64,000 bases of DNA. Origin: a virus. The first letter of the stretch is position 1. Each line of letters begins with the position of its first letter. Shown piece by piece: positions 1 to 6,079 of the stretch. The stretch is taken from positions 1 through 64,000 of the IMG/VR virus record IMGVR_UViG_3300025133_005514; one strand, 5' to 3'. The notes under the pieces are model-generated. The model did no database searches. It was not told where the DNA came from and worked only from the letters and a program-made list of their open reading frames with translations. The position numbers and the translations under genes were made by a program.

Positions 1-1
1 C

Positions 2-235
2 CGAGGCGACGGCAGCATCGGACACCTCGACTCCGACTGTGAGGTGGTGCGCGGCGACATCCGCGACGGCGACCGCCTCAAGCGCATGACGCACGACGTG
101 GACGTCATCTTCAACCTCGCCGCCCTCATCAGCATCCCGCACTCGTACGCGAGCCCGAGCGACGACACGAGCCCCGCGAGCGCGGCCGGACAGGAGTACG
201 TCCGCAACGTCCATTCCTGCCGGGTCGTCGGATGA
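2..235 (+). pseudogene. NAD-dependent nucleotide-sugar dehydratase/epimerase fragment (partial)
   Basis: The frame is already open at the window edge, so the true start lies to the left. The readable part carries the pattern of short-chain UDP-sugar epimerases and 4,6-dehydratases: a VVRGDIRD segment, then DVDVIFNLAALISIPHSY, which matches the strand before the family's VxHLAA and SY regions. A normal member would run a further 200 or more residues; here the homology stops after the SYASP stretch and about 25 unrelated residues lead to TGA at 233-235. The catalytic YxxxK is absent. It looks like a 3'-truncated remnant, possibly of a LegB/PseB-like dehydratase given the nonulosonic acid genes downstream. 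Its stop overlaps the next start (ATGA). Confidence 0.6.
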
Positions 236-441
236 ACCCGCAGCACACCGAGATCATGGACGCCCTCAACACCCTGATCGAGGAGATCCTGGCGGACGAC
301 AAGCCGCACAAGTCGAAGCGCGCCGGAGCTGTCGAGATCGCCAAGGTGCGAGTCGCCGCGATCACGCTCCCGCCGGAGAAGATCGAGCCCTTCGAGATCA
401 AGCTCCGCGCCGACCGCCCAGGCGGACCGGGGGCCGCATGA
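232..441 (+). CDS. Small hypothetical protein (69 aa)
   Basis: I do not recognise this 69-residue protein. It is charged (many K, E and D), has no membrane segment and no cysteine, and its N-terminal part (residues 3-20) reads as an amphipathic helix. The start ATG overlaps the stop of the upstream dehydratase fragment and its own stop overlaps the next ATG, so it is probably translated by coupling in the sugar cassette. No function can be given. Confidence 0.5.
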   Translation: MNPQHTEIMDALNTLIEEILADDKPHKSKRAGAVEIAKVRVAAITLPPEKIEPFEIKLRADRPGGPGAA

Positions 442-770
442 CCTACGAGAGCATCGTCTTCGGGAACGACGCGGCCTGGGGCGGCTGGGGCCAGTGCCTC
501 GCGAACGCGAGCGTGGTTGTTGGCAACAGCAGCAGCATCCTGCTAGAGGCGGGCCTCTTCGGGACTCCCGCCGTTCTTGTCGGAGCGCGCCAGGAGGGGC
601 GGGAGGTGCCGAGGAACGTCATCGAGGTGCCCGCCGACGTGCGCTCCATCCGCGAGGCTGTCGAGTCTCAGTTGGTCGTGGGCCGCTACAGGCCCGACTA
701 CACCTACGGGTTCGGCGACGGAGCGGACAGGATTGCCTCCATCATCAAGGAGTGGCTCGATGCGAAGTAG
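438..770 (+). CDS. C-terminal fragment of UDP-GlcNAc 2-epimerase (NeuC/WecB-like)
   Basis: The 110 residues match only the last third of hydrolysing UDP-N-acetylglucosamine 2-epimerases. The stretch ASVVVGNSSSILLEAGLFG is the family's conserved nucleotide-binding loop (usually VGNSSSGIIE), followed by GTPAVLVGARQEGRE, the equivalent of GTPxVNIGxRQxGR. Full enzymes are about 370-390 residues, so the whole N-terminal Rossmann domain with part of the active site is missing. The gene begins with its own ATG overlapping the previous stop, so it may be a deliberate mini-gene rather than debris, but catalysis to ManNAc is unlikely from this piece alone. Its place before neuB fits nonulosonic acid synthesis. 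Confidence 0.65.
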   Translation: MTYESIVFGNDAAWGGWGQCLANASVVVGNSSSILLEAGLFGTPAVLVGARQEGREVPRNVIEVPADVRSIREAVESQLVVGRYRPDYTYGFGDGADRIASIIKEWLDAK

Positions 771-1038
771 CGTGCTGCTGCTGACGCTGCTCCTGGCGGC
801 ATGCTCACCCTGCGCCGACCTCGCCTCCAAGGGCGAGGAGTGCGGCGATGACGCAGGGCTCTCAGTTGCTACTTGCGAAACCGCGAGGCGACGGGCCTCA
901 CTTCCGGACTCGGGACTGACACTGGAGCAGGCGGACTGCCTCTTGGCTTGCGGTGCCGAGGGTTCGTGTGATGAGTACTTCGACAGGATGTACGTCTCGT
1001 GCGTCTGCGAGGAGAGGTGCGGTGTGACATGCCTGTAA
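760..1038 (+). CDS. Cysteine-rich lipoprotein (92 aa)
   Basis: The protein starts with a short positive N-terminus and a leucine-rich signal core, then a lipobox LAAC with the acylated cysteine at residue 15, so it should be exported and lipid-anchored in a Gram-negative envelope. The mature part holds at least eleven further cysteines, including CVC and CGVTC near the end, suggesting disulphide cross-linking in the periplasm. The start ATG lies inside the last codons of the NeuC-like fragment (11 nt overlap) and the 3' end overlaps neuB by 10 nt, so it belongs to the same transcript. Phage lipoproteins made early can block superinfection, but this role is only a guess here. Confidence 0.65.
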   Translation: MRSSVLLLTLLLAACSPCADLASKGEECGDDAGLSVATCETARRRASLPDSGLTLEQADCLLACGAEGSCDEYFDRMYVSCVCEERCGVTCL

Positions 1039-2045
1039 CGATTGTCGCTGAGGGCGGCTGCGAACACGCGGGCTCTCTGGACGAGGGTAAGCGCATCATC
1101 GACTTGGCGCTCGAGGCCGGTGCGGACTTCGTGAAGTTCCAGCTCTACGACGTGACCGAGCTCGTGTCGAAGCGCGCGGACCCGGCGCAGTGGGAGAAGC
1201 TCGCTGCCCTCGAGATGACCCCGCACGAGGCGTCGCTGCTGGTGGCGCACGCTCCCGGCAAGGTGGCGTTCTCGGTCTTCGACCACCGCTCGCTTGCGGT
1301 CGTCAACGAACTCGACGTGCCGTTCATCAAGCTCGGCTCCGGGGAACTCAGCGATTTCCCGCTCGTCCGCGCTGTGGCGGCACTCAGGAAGCCGACCGTC
1401 CTGAGCACCGGCATGCACGACGACCAAACTGTCTGGCGTGCGGAGGCGACGATCGCAGCCGAGGATGGCTGGCTCGACTACCACAAGCACCTGACGCTCA
1501 TGCACTGCGTGTCGGCGTACCCGGCCTCTGGCCCGCTCGACATGGGGCGCATGATTCGCCTGGATGCCGGCTTCAAGGTCGGCTACTCCGACCACACGAC
1601 GACGCCGATGGCGGCCCAGATGGCGGTGGCGCTCGGCGCGAGCATGATCGAAGCGCACGTCACCACGGGCAAGGGGCCGGACGCGGAGATGGCTTGGAGG
1701 CTGGACGTCGCAGACTCTGGCTGGCCCAGCGTCGAGGACCACACGCAGACCCGGTTCGGCGGCTACGTCCGCTGCGTCCGCGCTGCCGAGGAGGCGATGC
1801 AGCCGCCGGGAGCGGTGGGTGTGCCCGAGTGGGGCGGCGACCCGCTCAACGTCAAGGAGTTCGACACGGCCCGCTCCTCCCGTAAGTCCCTCGCCGCCGC
1901 CCGCGCCGTGCTGCGTGGCGACGTATGGACCGAGGACAGTCTGACTTGCATGCGTCCAGGGACCGGCATCCCGGCGGGCCGCTGGGACGAGTTCATCGGC
2001 AAGCGCGCCGAGCGCGACTACGACGCGGGGGAGTTGCTGCGATGA
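1029..2045 (+). CDS. neuB: N-acetylneuraminate (nonulosonic acid) synthase
   Basis: This 338-residue protein has the full NeuB layout. The TIM-barrel domain opens with TIVAEGGCEHAGSLDEG and ADFVKFQLY, continues with a FSVFD segment and FIKLGSGEL, and has the VGYSDHT motif typical of the family. The last 60 residues form the antifreeze-like SAF domain, starting near RSSRKSLAAARAV and ending GKRAERDYDAGELL. The enzyme condenses phosphoenolpyruvate with an N-acetylmannosamine-type sugar to give a nine-carbon acid in the cytoplasm. The ATG at 1029 is preferred because the upstream 10 codons lie inside the lipoprotein gene. Whether the product is sialic, legionaminic or pseudaminic-like cannot be told from sequence alone. 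Confidence 0.9.
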   Translation: MPVTIVAEGGCEHAGSLDEGKRIIDLALEAGADFVKFQLYDVTELVSKRADPAQWEKLAALEMTPHEASLLVAHAPGKVAFSVFDHRSLAVVNELDVPFIKLGSGELSDFPLVRAVAALRKPTVLSTGMHDDQTVWRAEATIAAEDGWLDYHKHLTLMHCVSAYPASGPLDMGRMIRLDAGFKVGYSDHTTTPMAAQMAVALGASMIEAHVTTGKGPDAEMAWRLDVADSGWPSVEDHTQTRFGGYVRCVRAAEEAMQPPGAVGVPEWGGDPLNVKEFDTARSSRKSLAAARAVLRGDVWTEDSLTCMRPGTGIPAGRWDEFIGKRAERDYDAGELLR

Positions 2046-2821
2046 TAGTCATCGGCAGAGGCGGACATGCTCGCGCTCTCGGACTCGACACGTCGGAAGC
2101 CATCAACTCGGACGAGTGGCCCGCCTTCTTCGCGGACTGGCGGCTCAACACGGATGACGACTTCCTCAACAGTGCCTGCGAGGTCGTCGTCGCCATCGGA
2201 GACAACACCGCTCGTAAGAGGGTGGTTGAGATGGTCGAGACGGACGGGGCGAAGGTGGTGGGCAAGCACAACGCTGCGCTGTCGGGGTATCCGCCGGCGG
2301 GCCTGCAGCAACAGCCGGGGTCGATGGTCCTGTTGTCCAGCCAGGTCGGCGCGCACGTCATCTTGAACACGGGCTGCATCGTCGAGCACGACTGCCGAGT
2401 GGGCGACTTCGTCCACATCGGCCCCGGTGCGGTGCTCTGCGGCACGGTGACCGTGGGCGAGGGCTCATTCGTGGGCGCGAACGTCACGGTGCTTCCTGGC
2501 CGGGTGATCGGGAAGTGGGCGACGGTCGGAGCTGGCGCGGTCGTCACGAAGGACGTGCCTGACGGGGAGACGTGGGTGGGCAACCCTGCTCGCCCGATGA
2601 GGTCGGGGGCGGACCCGCGAGCCCTGGCTAACCACCTCTCATCCAGCGGACACACTCAGTCGTCCCTGGCTCGCGAACTTGGTGTCAGCAAGTCGATGTT
2701 CTCCCGATGGGCTACCGGTGCCTATAACCCATCCTTGAAGTACGCCACCGCGATCGAGAGGCTCATCAACCTGCCCGCCGACTGGTGGGTTGACAGAGGC
2801 GGTGACCATGTCGCACGCTAG
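2042..2821 (+). CDS. neuD: NeuD-like sugar acetyltransferase fused to a C-terminal helix-turn-helix
   Basis: Residues 1-90 form a PglD/NeuD-type N-terminal segment starting IVIGRGGHAR. Residues about 95-185 are a left-handed beta-helix with hexapeptide repeats (VGAHVI, VGDFVHIGPGAV, VGEGSFVGANV, VGAGAVV) and the conserved histidine in VEHD at residue 116, which in the family deprotonates the acceptor. NeuD enzymes transfer acetyl groups to nonulosonic acids or their precursors. The protein does not stop at the usual NPARPM end. It continues with residues 195-250 that read as a Cro/XRE-type helix-turn-helix (SSLARELGVSKSMFSRWATG). I know of no standard NeuD with such a tail. The start overlaps neuB by 4 nt (ATGA). 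Confidence 0.8.
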   Translation: MIVIGRGGHARALGLDTSEAINSDEWPAFFADWRLNTDDDFLNSACEVVVAIGDNTARKRVVEMVETDGAKVVGKHNAALSGYPPAGLQQQPGSMVLLSSQVGAHVILNTGCIVEHDCRVGDFVHIGPGAVLCGTVTVGEGSFVGANVTVLPGRVIGKWATVGAGAVVTKDVPDGETWVGNPARPMRSGADPRALANHLSSSGHTQSSLARELGVSKSMFSRWATGAYNPSLKYATAIERLINLPADWWVDRGGDHVAR

Positions 2822-3179
2822 CCCCCGAGCGGAGTCCAGACATACTTCCACCCGGGCCGCTTCGGCGTGTCGAGTTCCGTTGCCGGGTGGTGGGCAGGCG
2901 TCGATTCAGTCGAGGCCGGGAGCGACTTCGATCCTCGCGCAAGCGGGAAGCCTCGGAGAGCTCTCGGACCCTCGATCTCGGCTGTCACGGGGGCGGGCAA
3001 TCAATATGACCCCGTTCGGACGCTGCGCGATCCCCGGCGCAGGTTCCCGTGACAGTACCTCCACCGTGAAGGCGGTCAGCGGAGGACCGGTACGGACGCC
3101 CGACTCCCGGTGGCGGCCCACAAGGACCGTTAGGAGGGGGTGCGCCACAGGTAAGTCAGGGCGGACCCGCTCGTCATGA
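2808..3179 (+). CDS. Arg/Ser-rich hypothetical protein (123 aa), doubtful
   Basis: An open frame of 123 codons starts 14 nt before the end of the neuD-like gene and ends in an ATGA overlap with a following start at 3176. The product is rich in Arg, Ser, Gly and Pro, has no domain I recognise and looks low in complexity, so it could be a chance frame in GC-rich DNA. If it is not a gene, 2822-3202 is a 380-bp untranslated stretch between two sugar genes. No competing frame in this stretch looks better. Confidence 0.3.
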   Translation: MSHASPRAESRHTSTRAASACRVPLPGGGQASIQSRPGATSILAQAGSLGELSDPRSRLSRGRAINMTPFGRCAIPGAGSRDSTSTVKAVSGGPVRTPDSRWRPTRTVRRGCATGKSGRTRSS

Positions 3180-3202
3180 CCAACAACAACGGAGACGACA
3201 AG

Positions 3203-3553
3203 ATGAGTACGGAGCGTGTTTTCAAGCAGCCCATCAAGCGAGTCCTCCTCGCCGCCATCTCAGCCCCTGGGCACATCACGGAGGCTGCCCCCGTTGGTGG
3301 GCACGTCACCTACCTGGGGGAGTCATTCGTCGTCTGCAAGGGTTGGTTTCGGCGTTGGCTGGAGCCCACCGGCCAGGTCGCCTGTCCTGTCTGCGACAAG
3401 CCGGCGGGCATTGCTTCTGACGTGGACTGGGGCGCACCGGACCTGGTGACCGGCGAGAAGCTAGCCCCCGGCGTCTTCCTAGCTACCTGCTGCACGTCGT
3501 TCATCCGGCCGACCAAGTCGGGCTGGCGGGTCGCGAGTTCGACTGACCTGTGA
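3203..3553 (+). CDS. Hypothetical protein with CPVC knuckle (116 aa)
   Basis: I do not recognise the family. A CPVC pair near residue 70 and a CC pair near residue 99 could hold one zinc ion. I chose ATG 3203 because GGAG at 3191-3194 sits 8 nt upstream; a longer frame from ATG 3176 adds nine residues (MTNNNGDDK) and is possible through ATGA coupling. It sits between neuD and neuA and its stop overlaps the neuA GTG start, so it is co-expressed with the sugar genes, but no enzyme activity can be assigned. Confidence 0.6.
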   Translation: MSTERVFKQPIKRVLLAAISAPGHITEAAPVGGHVTYLGESFVVCKGWFRRWLEPTGQVACPVCDKPAGIASDVDWGAPDLVTGEKLAPGVFLATCCTSFIRPTKSGWRVASSTDL

Positions 3554-4116
3554 TCGGAAACGAACGAGTCCTCGCCCTCATCCCCTCGCGAGAAGGCAGC
3601 AAGCGCCTCCCGATGAAGGCGCTCCGCACCCTCGGAGGCAAGCCCCTCATCCTCTGGAGCGTCGAGTTCGCCCAGGACTGTGGGCTCGCCTCCGCCGTCG
3701 CTGTCTCCACGGACTGCGCCGCCACCGCCATCGTCTCCTCGACCTTCGGGGCTCGCGTCATCCCGCGACCAGCGCCCCTGGCCGGCGACCTCGTGCCGAT
3801 GCGTCCAGTGGTCGCCCACGCGCGTACGTTCTTCCCTGACTGCCCGTGGATGCTCCTTCTGCAGCCGACCTCGCCCTTCCGCAAGCGAGGCGCGTTGATC
3901 ACCCTCGCCTCCCTGTTGGAGTCGTCCGGACGCAAGCGCGCCTGGAGCACCGGCGCGGACGGGCGCCCTGACGGCGGCTTCTACCTGCAGCACATCGACG
4001 CCTCGCACCTCCCTCTCGCGGACAGCGCCGGCGGGGATGACGCGATCACCATCACCGTGGGACATCTGGACATCGACACTCAGGCAGACTTCGACCGCGC
4101 CAAGGAGACGCTGTGA
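3550..4116 (+). CDS. neuA: CMP-nonulosonic acid cytidylyltransferase
   Basis: The N-terminus reads VLALIPSREGSKRLPMKAL, a form of the family signature (L)IPARxGSKxxxxKN that binds the CTP phosphates. LILWSVEFAQ, VAVSTDC and LLLQPTSPFR follow in the order seen in CMP-sialic acid synthetases. The product would activate the NeuB product to its CMP form, the donor for glycosyltransferases. At 188 residues it is shorter than typical members (about 220-230), with shortening in the dimerisation region, although the C-terminal IDTQADFDRA end is present. The asparagine usually following the lysine in the signature is replaced by alanine. Start GTG 3550 overlaps the upstream stop, and the stop overlaps the next GTG. 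Confidence 0.85.
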   Translation: MIGNERVLALIPSREGSKRLPMKALRTLGGKPLILWSVEFAQDCGLASAVAVSTDCAATAIVSSTFGARVIPRPAPLAGDLVPMRPVVAHARTFFPDCPWMLLLQPTSPFRKRGALITLASLLESSGRKRAWSTGADGRPDGGFYLQHIDASHLPLADSAGGDDAITITVGHLDIDTQADFDRAKETL

Positions 4117-4608
4117 AGATCGGATCGAAGATGGACACCTCGGGCTTCCGTGACGAGATTCAGTTCTACGGAGGCGACCGCGTCCTCGGCCTGCGCGAGA
4201 TCTGCGTCTTCGGGCTGGGCGACGGCTCTTCGCTACAGGCGCTGCTCGACTACGAGACGGAGGCTGGGCCCATCGCGGAGCACATCAGGATCGTCCAGGT
4301 GCTCGAGCCCGACGACGACGCCATCAAGGAGTGGCTCCCCACGGTGGAGGGGAAGTACGGGTTCCCCATCCAGATTCACACCGGACCCGACGCCTTCCGC
4401 CTACGCTGTGGCCGGCGTCGAAGGGGACGCCTCCGAAGCCTTCGACGAGGCGCAGGAGTACTCGCAGTGGGTGGACGCGCACTGTACTCGCGCACTGCAC
4501 GCGGTCCTGACGGCGCCGGGGATGAGCGGCGAAGAGCGCCTGCAGCAGAGTTGCTGGACGCTGTTGCGCGCCGCTCAGACGCTGGAGACGCTCCTGCGTG
4601 AGGTCTAG
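4113..4608 (+). pseudogene. Frameshifted hypothetical gene of the sugar cassette
   Basis: The first 95 or so codons from GTG 4113 read as a normal protein (FGLGDGSSLQALLDYETEAG, then EPDDDAIKEWLP). After about position 4395 that frame becomes arginine-rich nonsense, while the +1 frame suddenly reads as a sensible acidic helical protein (AYAVAGVEGDASEAFDEAQ to TLLREV) ending at TAG 4606-4608. The simplest reading is one gene of about 165 codons with a single-base indel or a +1 ribosomal shift between 4375 and 4402. A separate small gene starting at GTG 4408 is the alternative. I cannot name the family. Confidence 0.55.
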
Positions 4609-4820
4609 TACTTCTTTTTCTTCTGCTGCCGCTTGTCAACCTTGGTGTCCTCGCGGTGCGACCGGACCTCGCTGTCCATGCTGAACGCAGCCTCCTGCTT
4701 GCGGTTGCTCACCCTGGCCCTGCGGAGGGAGTTGTTGGCGTGCTGCGTAGAGCCCCCAGAGGAGTGCTGCGTCGAGCGACGCCCGTTCTCGCTGAAGTCC
4801 TTGCCGTTGTACTTGGGCAT
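4605..4820 (-). CDS. Small basic protein (71 aa)
   Basis: A leftward gene of 71 codons starts with ATG at 4818-4820 behind a good ribosome site (AGGAGA, 6 nt spacing). The protein is hydrophilic, with STQH repeated twice (near residues 16 and 25) and a highly basic end (KVDKRQQKKKKY), so nucleic-acid binding is plausible but unproven. It converges with the frameshifted gene, overlapping it by 4 nt, and diverges from the gene at 4887. The first half of the space 4821-4886 must hold the leftward promoter, although no clear boxes were found. Confidence 0.55.
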   Translation of the reverse strand: MPKYNGKDFSENGRRSTQHSSGGSTQHANNSLRRARVSNRKQEAAFSMDSEVRSHREDTKVDKRQQKKKKY

Positions 4821-4886
4821 TCTGTCTCTCCTTGCCTGATTGCTCTTGACTGTGCCAGATTCTCCAACACTTGAAGGAGTGTACTC

Positions 4887-5228
4887 ATGCTGGACCTCTC
4901 TCTGTCGGTGAAAGAACTGAAGAAGCTCATTCCCGAGTCCCCCCTCGAGGTGCTGCTGATGGCGGTCGCCGCCGAGGAGTTGTGCGAGACCCCGCGCCGC
5001 TCGCTGCTCAAGCGCCTGCGCCGGGAGATCGACTCCCGCGAGCCCGCCCAGAGCGAGGTGATCGAACTGGAGGAGGAGCGCGCCCGCGAGGACGACGGCA
5101 CCTTCCAGGCCGACGACCCGAGCACTCCCTACGTCGATGAGGCGTGGGAGCCGCCCAAGACCACCGAACGCGCTCCTCGCCGCATGTGCGGAGCACCCAA
5201 CACGACCCACCGGAGGGGCCCCAAGTAG
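4887..5228 (+). CDS. Hypothetical acidic/basic protein (113 aa)
   Basis: ATG 4887 follows AGGAG with a 7-nt spacer. The N-terminal 60 residues read as helical (LSVKELKKLIPESPLEVLLMAVAAEEL), the middle is rich in Glu and Arg, and the C-terminal 45 are proline-rich and probably disordered. It opens the operon that runs into terminase 1. I do not recognise it; a DNA-packaging accessory role is only suggested by position. Confidence 0.6.
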   Translation: MLDLSLSVKELKKLIPESPLEVLLMAVAAEELCETPRRSLLKRLRREIDSREPAQSEVIELEEERAREDDGTFQADDPSTPYVDEAWEPPKTTERAPRRMCGAPNTTHRRGPK

Positions 5229-5765
5229 ATGAGCTACACCGACGCAGACAGCAAGAGCAAGTTGACCAACCGCAAGAGCAAGCCGCTCAAGCGCGAGGAG
5301 ATCGACCGTATCCTCGGCAATGGCGAGGTCTTCCGCCGCTTCGACCGCTACAGCACTACCGGGCGCACTGCGAAGGAGGGTCCGATGAGCGACACCGCCG
5401 CGCTCGAGGAAGCCATCGAGGACGTCTTTGGTGGCGGGCGCACGCGGGGCTACCGACGCTTCGCCGCTCACGCGACCGAGCAGAACATCCTCCGCATGAA
5501 GTCGCTCCGCAAGGGCAAGGCCGCCCCCAACGACGTCTACCTCGGTGACGAGGTCAACGTGCGCCAGCGCGTGCGGAAGATCGACGACTCCGCGCAGCTC
5601 GCGCAGATGCTCGTCGCGGAGTACCAGGGGCGCAACGACAGCGGCGCTCCGCGTCCGGAGGTGCTCGGCATCATCCAGGCGCGCATGTCCGAGGTCGACC
5701 GCCCGGTGACCGAGGAGGGTGTCGCCAGCGCCGACGAGCTCAAGGCCGCTCTGGCGGACGACTGA
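5229..5765 (+). CDS. Hypothetical protein upstream of terminase 1 (178 aa)
   Basis: The gene starts at ATG 5229 directly after the previous stop. It is hydrophilic, with basic N-terminal residues (SKLTNRKSKPLKREEID) and mostly helical predicted character, and ends in a short acidic tail (ELKAALADD). Two genes of this kind sit just before TerL-1, where small terminase subunits usually lie, so this or the next gene may be TerS. No recognisable HTH was found by eye. Confidence 0.6.
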   Translation: MSYTDADSKSKLTNRKSKPLKREEIDRILGNGEVFRRFDRYSTTGRTAKEGPMSDTAALEEAIEDVFGGGRTRGYRRFAAHATEQNILRMKSLRKGKAAPNDVYLGDEVNVRQRVRKIDDSAQLAQMLVAEYQGRNDSGAPRPEVLGIIQARMSEVDRPVTEEGVASADELKAALADD

Positions 5766-6079
5766 TGGGCGCGGTGTCTGACGGTGGCAAGGAGCACCAG
5801 CGTCAACAGGTGATGCTGACGCTGCTCGCGTCGAGCCCCGGCTTCATCGAGCGGTACATGGGCAACCGCCTCCTGGGCTCGACGCCCGAGGCAGCGGCGC
5901 TCGGGGCCCTCTTGAGCGGGGGGCTTGCCGCCGAGCACGTCCTCCAGTTGCAGGGCGACAAGCACGACCTCGACACCGCTCGCGCCCAACGTGGGGTCAA
6001 GGCTGTCGCGAAAGCCCTCGCCCGGATGGTTGAGGCGAACCTCGACCGCACCCTCGGGACCATGCCCACGGTTCAGTAG
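5765..6079 (+). CDS. Possible small terminase subunit (104 aa)
   Basis: The start ATG shares one base with the upstream TGA (TGATG). The 104-residue protein is helical, with an alanine- and leucine-rich centre (TPEAAALGALLSGGLAAEHVL) and no cysteine. It ends immediately before the TerL-1 start, the classic position of a small terminase subunit, and its size is on the short side for that role. The assignment is by position only. Confidence 0.5.
   Translation: MGAVSDGGKEHQRQQVMLTLLASSPGFIERYMGNRLLGSTPEAAALGALLSGGLAAEHVLQLQGDKHDLDTARAQRGVKAVAKALARMVEANLDRTLGTMPTVQ

Noticed and set aside
543-1742. Long minus-strand frame of 399 codons opposite lipoprotein and neuB
   Set aside because: It is rich in Arg, His and Val as expected of the antisense frame of a GC-rich gene, and lies opposite neuB, whose family is clear.
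3310-4065. Minus-strand frame of 251 codons opposite neuA
   Set aside because: Antisense shadow of the neuA coding region; no ribosome site and no domain.
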